Source: Glebionis coronaria (Eukaryota; Streptophyta; Magnoliopsida; Asterales; Asteraceae). From it: a DNA stretch of 64,000 bases. Made by a program: the position numbers and the translations under genes. The first letter of the stretch is position 1, and every line of letters starts with the position of its first letter. The stretch spans positions 217,852,592-217,916,591 of the forward strand of contig CM046882.1 in NCBI GenBank assembly GCA_025667525.1. The letters run 5' to 3'. The notes beneath the pieces were generated by a model. The model made no database searches, was not told the DNA's origin, and was given only the letters and a program-made list of their open reading frames with translations. Shown piece by piece: positions 45,301 through 59,100 of this stretch.

Positions 45301-45826
45301 TTTATACAACGTCATAAGACGTATTGTATGATGTTTTTACGACATTGGCTCGTATAATGATTTTTAAGGCAAATGCCTATATTATGATTTTCGACAAGGA
45401 TTTGTATAAAAATGACTTTGGCTATTTTATGGCCTATTACAATGATTTGTACAAAATGATTTTCGGTAATAATTTTATACCGATGTTATATTGATGGAAT
45501 TTATTAAACTCTATGAATTCACTCGGCGTTATCGCTGACCTCTTCTTTTAACATGTTTTATCTCAGGTACTTGAAGGTAATTCTCGAGAAGACAACAAGA
45601 ATTCATGGCCCGCACTTAAACAATAATTTCCATTCAAATGCTTTGTAAAACTTTGTATGAAATAATATGACTTGGGACCTATGTAAATTTGATATTTATG
45701 AATGGAAATGTTTTATTATTAAACGACGCGATTTTTATGCGTTGTCTATGATATGAGTAATGTGCTATCCCGTAACACCAACTAGTCTTCCGCTGTATTG
45801 AGTTGTATAAATTTGGGGGTGTTACA
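42386..45826 (+). repeat. E4 5' LTR
   Basis: 3441 bp, matched by 51171-54595. It contains a hairpin of 7-bp stem GCTTACA/TGTAAGC (near 42984-42999) and a GC-richer conserved block near 44960-45030 (GGGGACGATCACCCC). No gene. Confidence 0.92.
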
Positions 45827-45829
45827 GTT

Positions 45830-45841
45830 TGGTACCAGAGC
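45830..45841 (+). promoter_or_regulatory. E4 primer binding site (initiator-Met type)
   Basis: TGGTACCAGAGC three bases after the LTR end; one mismatch to the common TGGTATCAGAGC iMet site. Confidence 0.8.
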
Positions 45842-48435
45842 TCTCGTTATAGAGAACGAAAGATTTTTAAAAACCAATGTTTTGAACAAAACATTTCAAA
45901 ATCTTTTAACTATAAACATTTTTCTAAAAATGTCTAAAAATCTTTTGACTATAACGGTGCCGAAGAATTCCCGAGTTACCGACAAGGACAGACTGAGAAG
46001 TGTTATTTTAATATATATATAACTTGGATTATATATATACGTATGATGTAATTCGATTACATGATTGTTTGATGATTATTTCTATATTTATACGAGGTAT
46101 TTATACGACGTAGATTGTCACAAGAAACCCTAACTCTCCTAGCAAAGCAATCGAAGCAATTCCCGTAGGAATTCTAGCTATCCTAGATCTAAACCAAATT
46201 GTGGATATTTATGATCCCAACAAAATGGTTGATATTCATAGAAATGTTGATATTAGTTGATTGCGATATTGAAGAAGAATTGGCGAGATTAAATCTGATA
46301 TCGATGTCATGACGATCTTTCCTTATAGAGTGGAGTTTGACAAAACGATACCACCTGGAAAGGTGTCATCTGATTCGTTGTAACCCAATTCCTAAATTTG
46401 AAATCGAAAGGGTGAATGTTGCACTTGAGGCTATCATTGGAACCATTACCCAAAAGCCTCATGCCACTAGTACCTTTCCGAGATGTCTAATTGAATGATC
46501 GAGTCATTTCATACTAGCGACTCATTTGGTAGCTATTGTTGTAAGAGCTATAGGATTGGAAATTAAGTGTTGTTCATATTGAACTTTTATTGCCCTATTA
46601 AGGCCTAAGAATAAGATAGAAAGTATTAGAAAATGGGGTAGGATATCGAATTGAGTATAAGTTGATTGAAACTTGAATAAAGTAAAATTTAACCCGTATG
46701 GAATATGAGATTGTTAAGAGGAAGTTGTTGAGTCCTGTGATTGAATTATAAGGTTTTAATTGATTGTAGGTTTGTGTTAAGGGTTGTTCCTAGGCCATTG
46801 TCCAATGACGAGGATGCCCAGTGTCCAATAAATAAATTGAAGAAATCTTCTTCTGAATTGAGACCGATGGATCTTCTGGGACATGTGGAACACCTAATCA
46901 CTCTTGTAGATTAGTATTCATTGTGGTATCTTTTAAAAATCCCTAACTTAACTGAGACATCAGTTGGTAGGATGAGTTCTGAGAATTGTATGACATAGTG
47001 ACACGTAATGTGTTACGGTACAATTTTGACTTCTTTGTGATTAATGAAAAGACTACCTCTAATTGCTAAATTCTACATGTATCGCTGTTATCTATCTTTT
47101 ATTGCTTTATCCTAATGATCGCATTAGTGATGCAACCATCAAACAAGTACTCATCTCGAATTGAGTTACGTTGTAGATTATTCTCTTTGTATTCCTGAGT
47201 GCCATCGAAGTCATGAACCTCATGATTATTTGGCTAAGCTCATTTCCTGATATATTGTAGTTAAGTTCTTGGTTAACAACTCTTCATCACTCTTTTGCAA
47301 ATCACACATTGTTTTTATAAAGATAAAACAGTATCCCTCGAGAAAAATTGGGTTTTCATCACCATATGGATTATTTAAAGTGAGACTTATAAATAATCGT
47401 TATCGAAATAAAGCTGTTTATGAAACGCTTGGGAAAACGTAATTGTTTTCATAACAAAGAAAATCTTTGTAAATTTATTTTTGATTCTTATTTAAGAATT
47501 AAGCATGAAAATGTTTTTATTATAAACATGATCATAAAATTTTGACGAACTGAGTATTGCATCGTTAATCTTGAAATTGTATATAGTTGCGCGCCTACAT
47601 AAAATTTGGAATGGACCATGCAGGCTGATTAGTAGTCACCATAAAACTGATTGATAAACACTAAATTTTCTTTGAAGATTGTGAAAGATTAAAATTTATG
47701 AGATCTGCAAGAAGTGAAAAATAAGGACATAGTGTTAGGGACACCTACATATGTGCCTGTAGCATCTATTCTTCTGAGTCGAATTTACTCATCTGAGGAA
47801 ATTGTCTTAGTTCACAATTGACAATTCTTTCTTGTCTAATTATCCCGTAGTGAGATTCTTAGGAAAAGTATCTGATTACCGAGTGTTTATACCCGACTTG
47901 ATGTATTGACGTTCTTATCATTTCTTATGATTTGATTTCATTTGAATGACCTGGGTAACGATCCGAGGAGCTTTCGAATGTGTACTCAAATTATGAAAAC
48001 ATGGGATATATTCATATTCGTTGAATGTCTTCGTCTGTATCTGATTTGAAATTCTCTCCCGTAGATTATGAGTTGACCTTACTCTTTTAAGGTTAGTTAT
48101 GTCTCCTGATATCCTTGAATTTGCGAAGAATTATGAGTTATTATGAGTATTTTGAGAAGTTCACATCTTATCGACGTCAATGAAACTGGAAAGTTGATAG
48201 TGCCAGTAGAATGGATTGATTGATTATGACATGAAGACATTGTCTTAATTAATGGGAACTCGAATAGAATTCCCCTAAAAGATAAGATGATTATCAAAAG
48301 TGATCTAAATAATTCTTGATGGATGACCATATCCTGCATTTAGACTTGAAATTATACCATGAATGGTTGTGAACTAGTCATAGATATTATAATCTAGAAA
48401 TAAATTAACATGAATGTATTAAAAGATGTTTCCGT
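45842..48435 (+). other. E4 interior, gag-protease portion, unreadable
   Basis: By position this should encode gag and protease of a chromovirus. I find no open frame above about 80 codons and no motif I can defend. It is heavily decayed. Confidence 0.55.
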
Positions 48436-49040
48436 TATCTGAAATTTTAGGAAGTATTTGCTGGTGAATTACCTAGACTTTCGCCATTAAGGCAAGTTGA
48501 ATTTGGTATTGATTATATTCTCGGTGCTGCACCTATGGCGTGTGCACTGTACGTCAGCACCATCTGAATTAAAGGAGTTACCGTGCAACTGAAGGAGTTG
48601 TCGGAGAAGATTTTATTCCACCAAGCTCGTCATCATGAAGAGCTATGGTGTTATCATTCCTCATATTTATAGATTACTGTGAACTGAGTAAATTGACAAT
48701 CGAAAACGATATCCATGACTCGAAATGGAAGATTTTTCCGATCATTTACAAGGTTCTAGCGTATGTTTTAAAGATTTGATCCATGGCATGGTTATCATTA
48801 TCTTCGCATCTGCGAAAAAGATTATCTATTCCAATCACTACATCCATAACTCGTAATGAACATTTTGAGTTTCACGTGATGACATTTGGATTGACTAATG
48901 CACATGTAGCATTCATAAATTTGGTGAATCACGTGTGTAGGATGAAATTTGATAAATTCATGCTTGCGATCATTAAGGACTATTTGTTTGTTTATAAGAA
49001 TAAGAATGAGTTAATAATTATTTGTAGAATGCCCTGAGTC
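48436..49040 (+). pseudogene. E4 reverse transcriptase remnant
   Basis: Fragments in several frames: LSPLRQVEFGIDYILGAAP (about 48475-48535) and a QLKELSEKI stretch (about 48590), both from the N-terminal part of chromovirus RT. Then FHVMTFGLTNAHVAF and LVNHVCR (48868-48950) and a degraded region corresponding to the YxDD block. The catalytic Asp pair is gone. It encodes no function. Confidence 0.8.
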
Positions 49041-50039
49041 GGCTGACTAGTGAAAATTTGTACCTTAAATATTCAACATAAGATTTAAGACTAAATCCTT
49101 TATATTATTTAACTGTGTGATTAATAAGATGATGAAATATATCGACTCTTCAAAAATTAAGAGCCCTTTTAAGACTTTGGATTTTTACTAAAAAAAGTTC
49201 AAATATGTTTTGACAAATGTTTTATCGAAAAGAACTTTTGAGGGATTATTCCCTTATACCAAGAACATTTAACTAAACTCCTGTGTAGGGGTAAATGTTC
49301 GTGTATACCTCAAGACAACCTAAGAGGGATTGAGGAAAACATTTAGACCATAACTTGAAATTTGAAACGACAATTTTTTCTTTTCAACTAAGAAAATTTG
49401 GACCAAAGTATAACAAAAGATTTTTCGAACATTTACGAATCTTATTAAATATTTTCGATAAATCAACAAAAATCTTGTTAATTAAATTCAAATTTATTTT
49501 TGAACATTTTCATATAATTGGTCGAACTAAGAAATTTAAAATCTTTACGTTTACGTTTCATAAAAAATGAATATTTATTATTTAATTAGTCGTAATAATT
49601 ATCGACGCTTTAGACGTTGGATTGTGTAAAACGGATAAAAATAATAGCTGAAACGAAAATGAAACTTAGAAAATATGAAGAAAGGTGAACTTAATTACTG
49701 ACACATTATGTAGAAAATATAAAGAACCAATTAGGATATGTTCCTTAATAATGAAGGTGCAAAATAAATTGCCGAACGATATAAAAATAAACGATGTTTG
49801 TAAAAAGGATAATATAGATAATAAAAGGGGTTCGCGGCTAATGTGAACCAATAGAATTGAGAAGCCGATGACGTTAAATGTATAAAAGGCCACTTGTGAT
49901 TGTCTAAATTTGGAGGTTTGTGAGATATAGTCAGGTTGGAATCCCGTAAGTATAAGTATTCTATTCCTGTCAGTATGATTTATCAGAAGAAGTTGTACTG
50001 ATGGAAAATTATGAAGGCAGACACCGCCTCATACATTAG

Positions 50040-50340
50040 TAAACGTCCAGCTATTGCAAAGGTCATCATCTGAATTTGATTCGATTTGGGTCATCGTCGA
50101 CAGACTGACCAAATCTGCTAATATCATTCTTGTTAATGATAGATTCTTGATGAAGAAATTGACTCTTTTGTATTTGAAGGAGTTATGTAAACATAGTGTG
50201 CCTGTATCGAACATCTTTATCAAGATCTTCGCTTCGCATCGAATTTCTAGAGATTTGCTCAGAAGTCATTGGGAACGAACCTTGATGAGAGTACTATTTA
50301 CCACCCCAAATCGAAGGGACGAGGTAAAGTAACAATACAA
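50040..50340 (+). pseudogene. E4 integrase remnant
   Basis: The frame at 50054-50332 has SEFDSIWVIVDRLTKSANII and a YLKELCKHSVPVS stretch, equal to the chromovirus integrase WVIVDRLTKSAHF core. The following SDRD-type catalytic segment is altered. Confidence 0.82.
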
Positions 50341-50879
50341 AACACTAGAAGTCTTGTTTTATGTTTAAATGATTGACCTTTGGTAATGAACCGTATAATC
50401 GCTTTCCTTTGGAAAGATTATCATTGATAATTATCGTATTAGGATCGAGATCGAATCTTGTTAGGATCTATATTAGAGCATTTGTAAGCCAGAGTTGAGA
50501 TGAAGACACCCGACATACACCCATTGTGAGTTGGACATGTCTTTTAGGTTTAAGGTTTCCTATGATGGCGAACCTAACCTTACAAAATACTCGACCCGCG
50601 AGACTTGAAATGATTGTTGAAATTAGGATCTGATTATTGACTGCCGATAGTGGGCAGGAGGTTATGTGAATATGAAATGTAGATCTTGAAGTGCCAGATG
50701 GGTAGCGAAGTTATGACAAAAATTTTAACCATGGAAAAATGAATTGATGATCTGAAAGATCATGGGATATAAGTCCCCGTAGTATGGGACCATAGAGATG
50801 ATGTAAAAGATTGGTTTGAAAGGCATATAAGCTGGATCTACCCTAGGACTTCAAGAGCTTCGTGAATTATGATTCATAT

Positions 50880-51120
50880 ATCAAACTTGATGAAATCTCT
50901 ATCAAGTGAGAATCTGAATTCTTCTTAAAGTTTAGATCGGCAAAAAGTTGCATTCATCAAAAACCCATGAACATCATGGATAGAGAAAGTAAGTAGACAT
51001 TAAGCCTGATCTTATTCCCGTAGTTAGGTATGATGAAACTCGCGTATTGTAATGAATTACACTTATGAGAAAAGACCAATGTGGAGGAAATACCCACATG
51101 GCTTTAACTCTATAAGAAGC
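50880..51120 (+). pseudogene. E4 pol C-terminus, chromodomain region remnant
   Basis: Fragments resembling the end of Tekay pol: NIMDRE near 50970, then a decayed block before the PPT corresponding to the chromodomain (a module thought to guide integration to heterochromatin). Stops occur every few codons. The assignment rests on order and weak similarity. Confidence 0.5.
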
Positions 51121-51154
51121 GAGTAGTAAGATGATCTTTGAGGACAAAGATCAT

Positions 51155-51170
51155 GTTTAGGGGTAAATGC
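51155..51170 (+). promoter_or_regulatory. E4 polypurine tract region
   Basis: GTTTAGGGGTAAATGC lies directly before the 3' LTR start; a weak purine tract in the expected place. Confidence 0.5.
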
Positions 51171-54100
51171 TGTGACAATCCGTCAATTTATGGTTGATAT
51201 TTTATTCTCGAATATTATTTAAAAACATTATTTTAATGTTACATTATGGACTCACTTATTTTTGGGAAGAAATTTGGATTTACGTCTTGAAGTAGCATCG
51301 ACTACGTCTAAACCGGAGGATTCAACGTTACGTGCTTACGTTTACATACACCGTCTTTGGTGACAGTCCGACATTTCAGAAAATAAATTTATCTGTGAAT
51401 AACATTTTGGAGTTTTAAATTTGTGTTGGTTCATAAACACACAAATTTACGAGAAGAAACTAGGACTTACGATTTTATTTTAACGTCCTTTACGAATAAA
51501 CCGGAAACCTTAGGATTACGTATTTACGTTTTGGAACTCTGTTTTTGATGAGACAATTTTTATAAGATTCGTTTTGTGCCATTGATTCATAATTTATAAA
51601 AACGTTTTTCGTAAAACGACCCGAGGGCACGCAAATCGAGGAAACTAGAATCGAGGAGTACACGTAAATAAATGGGGATGAGACAAGTGGGACACTTGTC
51701 CCACCCCCACTATAACCGGCCATAACTAGCAACACAACACCCTTAGGTGTCAAGTTTCAAGCTTAATGCTTACACTTGTAAGCTAAGCTTATAAGCTAAG
51801 CAAACTTTTCCACCAATACACAAAACCACTCTAACACAAACCACTTCCTCACATTTCCTACATGCAAAACAACTCACTCTCTCCCTTTCCTCTTGTTTAT
51901 GCCGTCCACTTCACCTTCCATAACCATCATTTCATCTAAATTTAACCACAAACTATTGTTATAACTTACATATGTTAATCTCCTTCAAAAGAGATGAAGA
52001 TTGGTTCAAGTTATAACATCCAAGGAGGAGTTTCTATGGATTATTAGGGCTGATTTTTCCACAAGAGGTTCATGAAGAATGGTGGTCTTGAAGATGGTCT
52101 TGGTTCATCACAAGTTTCTTCATCAAAATCCATATTTTGATCACAACCTACATCATCATGGTGGTATAAAGATAGTTCTTCTCATCCTCTTGTTATTTTT
52201 TATTATGTAATCTTGTATTTCTTTTACTTATGTATATGTATATGATGATGAATGATGATTAAAAATATTGTGTGGGGATTTGGTGTTGATAAACATGGTT
52301 AAAAAGATGAAAAACTATAAGAGATAAGGCTAAAATCTTGTTTAAATTGTTGGTTGTATAAAACAGTAAAGAATCATATGATGAACTGATAAAAATGGCA
52401 TAGATTAATGGATATACAGTAAGTATAATATGTCATACACATGTTAGAGTTGGCCATGCAATGGAATCATTATAATTAGTGATATATGATCAAAACAAGT
52501 TTAGAGTACAAATCTGAGTTCACTGTATTGGACGATTTTTAGAAAATACTTAGAGGCTGATTCAACAGTAGCTATAGGAGAGTTAAATGGAGCACATATC
52601 ATGTCATAAACATTTGAGCTTCTATCTCCATATAGAACTCTAGATATGGCAGTTTTGGTGAACATGAAAGTAAAAATCAGATTTTTGAAATTAAAGTATA
52701 ATAGTATTATATAAGCACTCAAATAAAAGTAGTATAAAATGTGAATTAAAACCCACTAACTCATATAATACATTTATATAAATATGTATAATGATAAATA
52801 AATGATACATTTTATAAAAATGGTAATTTGATAAGTTATAAAACTATAAACATGATTTTTACGACTTTTTCTGCTATTACCGTAAAATTAACGTTTTTGT
52901 TAAATAAAACTTAGACGGTTGGACCCGTCTAATGTAAACTTTTATAAACTCATATACTGATATATAGACATATATAACATGTAAAAACCGATAAAAACCC
53001 GAACTATATGACATACGGACATTAACGAGTTAAGTTAACGTTATTGGACTAATAATACAACAAAATGGGCTAAAACACTTATAAACTTATTTATTGGGCT
53101 TAACCCATTTGGGCCCAACATGTAAAGTATAAATACTGATAATACAAGTATAAAATGGATTAATACAAGTTAAAGAACTTATAATAAGTTTATTGGACTT
53201 AAAATATGTAAATAGGTAAAACTAGTAAACTAGTATAAAAGTTATCGACACATAACACTAAAACGAGTAAATGAGAATATATAAACCCACTTGATCATCA
53301 TATATATATAAAATCATCATATGTATACATAATTGTTATTTTTATAAAGTCATTGGACAAGAGTCTAAGACAAGTATTATTTGTCTAGGTTTCCGTGATT
53401 GAAGCACGTACCGTACGTCCGAATTGCCGATAACCCGCCTTCCTACATCAACGTGAGTTCATAGGCTCGCACTCTTTTAAATGTTTTTATGAAATGTTTG
53501 ATAAACCCGCGAGGGAGATAAAATGTTAGTTTTTATATAATAGGACACCATTTGTCCCGATTGTTTGTTTATTGATTTGGACCCGAATGATTGTATGACC
53601 CTATGAATGATTAAAGGACCTGATAGATGAAATAAAATGGATTATTAAAGTTAGGTTATGTCACTAAAAGTCTCATTAGCATGAATTGTGAACTACCGGG
53701 ATTTAGTAGACACCTATGCATATAATAGTACTATTTGGGGACGATCACCCCAGTTCACGCCTTGACGGTTGATCCCCGTCGTGCCACATTGATTGGTAAG
53801 CGAATTTATGTATGAGAAGATTTCCATAGCGTGACCTTTGTGACGACACGCTAATTTAGATGGGCAAATTGAGTTTCGGGCTAGCTACCCGTTGTTTGTT
53901 TTAGTAAGGTAACAATGTCATGCGGCTTTAATAATCCAGTTAACGAAATACTACTATACGTACCGAATTACGATGTATTGCCTGACTAGCAATACGGGGT
54001 CATACTATTGATATTATGTTCGTGTTCTGGTTTTTCATAACCATATTCATATAACAGTTTTTAATTAACTTTATACAACGTCATAAGACGTATTGTATGA

Positions 54101-54595
54101 TGTTTTTACGACATTGGCTCGTATAATGATTTTTAAGGCAAATGCCTATATTATGATTTTCGACAAGGATTTGTATAAAAATGACTTTGGCTATTTTATG
54201 GCCTATTACAAAGATTTGTACAAAATGATTTTCGGTAATAATTTTATACCGATGTTATATTGATGGAATTTATTAAACTCTATGAATTCACTCGGCGTTA
54301 TCGCTGACCTTTTCTTTTAACATGTTTTATCTCAGGTACTTGAAGGTAATTCTCGGGAAGACAACAAGAATTCATGGCCCGCACTTAAACAATAATTTCC
54401 ATTCAAATGCTTTGTATAACTTTGTATGAAATAATATGACTTGGGACCTATGTAAATTTGATATTTATGAATGGAAATGCTTTATTATTAAACGACGTGA
54501 TTTTTATGCGTTGTCTATGATATGAGTTATGTGCTATCCCGTAACACCAACTAGTCTTCCGCTGTATTGAGTTGTATAAATTTGGGGGTGTTACA
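51171..54595 (+). repeat. E4 3' LTR
   Basis: 3425 bp, ends GGGGTGTTACA followed by TSD ACTTT. A duplicate of 42386-45826 with scattered substitutions and small indels. Confidence 0.92.
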
Positions 54596-54600
54596 ACTTT

Positions 54601-56104
54601 GGCCACCAAAAATATGCATTCATAATTTTTGCATCAATCATTTTTCATTTGCATAACACTTATGCATTGTATATATTCTTCTTTTGTTTTTCATCAAAAA
54701 GATATAAAAAGAAAAAATATATAATAAAAACATGGTTTAACAAATTTAGACTTCTTTGACATATTAGGCCCGCCATCGATATTTTGACTCAACCTGAGTT
54801 TGCTTATCTAAGCATTCTCTAGCTAGTATCCTTAACCATGTAGTCCTTCATTGGTCTATTAGGATAAGCATCCACCAATCTCATTATTTGAGATTTTAAA
54901 TTTGTGGAGAATGGGAAATGATAGAGTTGAAGAAAGTATAAAAGGGATAGATAAACTTCATGATAATTACTTGTGGCAAAACCCTTCTCTTCTTAACCTC
55001 TAATTTCTTCACATGTATATATGTTAATAAATAATCAAGAACGGTTTTAATTGGTTTGTAATCTCTTATGCATTTTTGTCTAATCATTCATTGTTGATAT
55101 AAGTACGTCTTAAGATTCTAACTTAGAACGTTTTATGTGTACTAGATTTATGTCATGCTTAATATCTAACGGGTGTTTTTCTTTTTATTCTTTTAAACTT
55201 TCTTAGTGAGGAATAAAGAAAAATAAGAGCGGCTTATGAAAAAAAAATGAGTGGCTAGAAAAAAAAAAGAAAAAAGAAAAGAAAAAATATATATATATAT
55301 ACAAGACTCCCAAGAAGGGCAGTGTGGTCATAATTATAGTGACTATTGAGTTCCAATATTACCTTGACGGGTTGCGGGGATTCAATAGATTGCTCCAATC
55401 CAGTATTACCTTGAAGGGTTGCGGGGTTGAAGATCCAAAGTCTCAAAAAGATGGCGGATGTAAATTATTGCGTGAGTTTTATTTTTCTTTCCTTAGCGAG
55501 TGTGTAGCTACTTATGAAAGCATGACATGTGGATTTTACACATAAGGCGAATGACTTACTACTCTTGAAACGGACTTATATTATTGTGAGCGGTTTTTCA
55601 AGTAATGGATGAGAGGATTACTTAGGATTAAAACCGTTCTTCCTTATTTTTGGATTTTACATTTCTTATACTTCACACTTGAAATAATGACAAATTTGCT
55701 CACAAGCAATTTGCTCAAATAATAACTGGATCCACATTTAATTGTCATGAATAAGTTGATGCACTTTTTACTTGTAAATACAATGATCCCATTTTTAAGC
55801 TTGGTATGGGGAAAGTGAAACTTGAGGGTGATAAATGTCCATGGTACCCAAGCCCTAATCAAACTCATTGAATTCTTTATGAGTTATTTCCATCAAAACC
55901 ATTTCAAGAAAACAAAGAATATATAGATAGAATTGTATTTTGTTCATTGCATTGTTCAAAATCAAAATCATGCATCATATAGTATAGAGTAGTGTAGATG
56001 CATTTCATAATGGCCAAGGTGGATTAATTATGAGGAGAATGTAAATTTGTGCTTTAATATATAGCATTGCATGAGGACATGACAATGATCAAGTGTAGGG
56101 GATT
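54601..56104 (+). other. E2 3' internal region after E4, non-coding
   Basis: Non-coding. It holds a GA/AT-rich simple stretch (55255-55302) and a short direct repeat containing ATTACCTTGAMGGGTTGCGGGG (55357 and 55404). No env-like frame is seen. It ends in the PPT cassette. Confidence 0.75.
56065..56104 (+). promoter_or_regulatory. E2 polypurine tract with upstream hairpin
   Basis: Hairpin 56065-56087: outer stem CATTG/CAATG, inner stem CATG/CATG, loop AGGA, one bulged A. Then AAGTGTAGGGGA (56091-56102) and TT before the LTR start. E1 and E0 have CGTG/CACG as inner stem, a paired change at both sides. Confidence 0.82.
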
Positions 56105-59100
56105 TGATATGAGCAAAAACTCATATCAATTTATCAATAAATCACCCTAAAACACAAGAAAAATACCTAAACTTTGTGCTATAAAGCGGAATTATGTGGT
56201 ATGTTTTGTGTTTGTGCTCAAATAGGTAAGAAGGATGCAATTTCAAGCAAACAAAGGAAAATCAAGCTTAATTTGATGAAAAAGACAAAGAAGGATCAAA
56301 AGTGACAAGACTTTGAAGACAATAGACCTATCTTGACAATCTGCCAAAGATGAAGGACCAAAAGTGTAAAATTGACAAAGTCAAGATCAAAGTCAAATAA
56401 GGTCAAACTTCAAGTCAACTCAGTCAAAGGGGCTTTTTGATCAAGTTTGCAAGTGGAAGGACTTAAATTGCCAAAAGAATGGAGTTACTAGCTCAAAATC
56501 ATATTCTGCCAAGTACAAGGGCTAATTCTGCCAACTTTGGAAGTTAAATTCAAGTTCAATCCATGTGAAAGTCAATGGACCAATCAAAAGAGAGTATTTT
56601 GAGGAAGTGGATTGCCAGCTGTGATTGGTAATAAATATGAGAGATATTAAGTGGGCGAATCACAACAGTGCTTCAATCCACCAATCATATTTCACAAAAC
56701 GGATAACAATCCGTGTGACACTCCCACAACCAATATATCTTGCCACGTTGCATCTTCAACCTTCCAACAGCCCAGAATCGTTCCAGAGCTAGAGGCAATT
56801 TCAGCAAAAGATCAAAACATCAAAAAATACTTACAAAAGGAAGACGAATTTATCCCACGTGCTCAATTATACTGAAGATCAAAAACAAGGAAAAGCCCAA
56901 ATGTGTTCATAACCTGCAAAACTTAATTGAGCAGAATTTTCCACGTGGAAGTTTTTGATTGGTTCTAACACGTCACCAACCCCAACCACTTTACATTTCA
57001 AGTCTATAAATACCCTAGATTAGTCTTCATTTCTTGTAATGTAGAAAAGTGTGAAATCACACACACTTTTAGTTTTCTCTCATCTCAGTTTAGTTTTAGT
57101 TTAACAACTCAAGAGTCTGACAAACTCTTGAGTCTGTTATTAGTTGTAACAAATTACCAGCTTTGTAACTACCTTTCCAATTCAATCAATAAAATTTCCA
57201 TTTTCCCTCCAAATTCTTCATTCCTATTCTATTGTTCATACCTGCACTCTGTTACTCTTGTGATGCTGATTAGTTGGTTATGATCTCACTTGATCATGAT
57301 TAGCTATTTGTGAAGTTCTTGAAGCTGTTGTACTTGTTCAGTTCATTCAGTTGCAGTCCTAGTTGATTTTGCAGAATTCCAGTTCAACAATGGTGATTTA
57401 GTTTATTGTAGCTGCTGAATTGTAGATGTTTGGTGTTTACTAGTGTTAAGGTGGTGGTTAGCACTAGTTTAGAAAGCTCAGCGCTTCTCTACTCCCCAAT
57501 GGAGGCCTAAGCTAAAAGGTTTCACTTCCTGAGTTTTTAGTTCCACTCAAGTGTTGGTTGCATGCTTCATACCTAGTTAATCATTGTTTGGATGCATGAT
57601 AAAAGGTGTTTAGCTTGTATTTGATATGTTTTCAGTGTTTGAGTAGCCTTATTGTAGCTTATTACTAGCTTAACAGTCTTATATTTGTCCTGTTTTTAGC
57701 ATTTATCAGTCATTTTAGCTTAACAAGTCATATTGAGTTCTAGCCTTTTAAACTGTTTGATTGTGGTTACTTTGCATTTCATTCTAGCCATATAACTAAG
57801 TCTGATATTGCTTTTCATTCAGTTTGACCAATTGCTCAAAATCCTGTCACAAAAGTTTGATATTGATCAGAAAAGTAGTGTGTGGAAATAGCTTGTAATT
57901 GCTTTTCAAGTGTTAGTAATTGGCTTATTTTGGTTCATTTCAAGTCATATAGTCATAGCATAAACATTTCAGTCATTTTCAAGTCATTTCATTAGTCAAA
58001 CAGGCAATTGGCTCACAAAAAGGTTTGGGTCAGATTTTGTTAAGTAACTTTTCAGAAAGTTGTGATTTTCATTTGCTTGGCAAATCTTTGTTTCTTGATG
58101 AAATCTTTTCAAACCAGTTCTCATCTTTCATTCAATATATGAACTTTTAGTGTGTATAAGGAAATTGTACAGTATCTAGTTTGGAGTGAGTAATAAGCAT
58201 TTGAATAAGCATAAGAGCATTTTCAATTCCATGTAATGAAACATGAACTGATTTCTCATATCTCACTTTCCACTTCAAAAACTTGTTAATTTTCTTCCAC
58301 ATTTCTATTCAAATAGTGTTCCTGAATAGGTTTTGTGATTTTGAGCTTTTTGAAAAATCTGGTCAACAAAAGTCAACATAAGCTCAATTTAGCTTATTTT
58401 CAGATTTAGAGCTTATTTCTTGATCATTTTCTTTGAGACTTGATTTCCCATCTTTCTTTTGAGCTGTTTAACAAGATTTTTCATTAAAATCAAGTAGTGC
58501 ATGTTTAGCTTATCAGTTAGCTTATTTTGAGCTTATTAGGATTTGCTTATCAGAGTTCTAGCCATTTTTAGCTTAATTCATCAAATAGGTCTAGCTTATT
58601 TTTGATTTTAAGTCCTTTGAAATTGGTTTGAGCTTATTTGGTTAAGAAACAAGCTCAAACGAGCTTATTTTAGTCTAGAACCCGTTTTTGGTTAACTAGT
58701 TTTAAAAATTGCACTTTGGCCCTTTTGGTATTAAGCAGTTTCTAAATTTGGCTAATCTTCCAACTTTTTAGGTTTTGCAAAAGTTCAGTCCTTGCATTTT
58801 TCAAGTTTGTTTAAAAGTGGTTAGGCAGTTTTCAATTAGTTGGAATTTAGTTACTTTGTTTGGATAATTTTCATTTTTAGTCCATATAGTTTACTGATTT
58901 TGCATAGTTAGTCCTTTGACTTTTTGACTTTACATTTTTAGCATTTAATTTTCATTGAATTTACATTTTCAGTCCTTATAGTTTGTAAAATTTACATTTT
59001 AGCATTTTAATTGAATAAAAACTTGGTATGTGCACTTTGTTTTACGTATAAGTAGACTTTATATTTTTTTTCATTTTAGCAAGGTTTTGTTTGAATTAGC

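Larger units (their letters stand above)
42386..54595 (+). mobile_element. E4: Tekay-like Ty3/Gypsy chromovirus with decayed interior
   Basis: TSD ACTTT at 42381-42385 and 54596-54600. LTRs 42386-45826 and 51171-54595 start TGTGACAATCCG and end GGGGTGTTACA, the Tekay/Del style. The iMet-type PBS follows the 5' LTR. The 5.3-kb interior holds only broken RT, integrase and chromodomain-region remnants. The LTRs are closely similar (two differences in the first 95 bases). Inserted in E2 downstream of integrase. Confidence 0.92.

Noticed and set aside
49355..49570. E4 open frame as RNase H
   Set aside because: The position would fit, but I see no catalytic motif; composition is Phe/Lys-rich drift.
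54601..56104. env-like gene of E2
   Set aside because: Some Athila elements have an env-like frame here, but the longest frames are about 70 codons with no signal peptide or membrane pattern.
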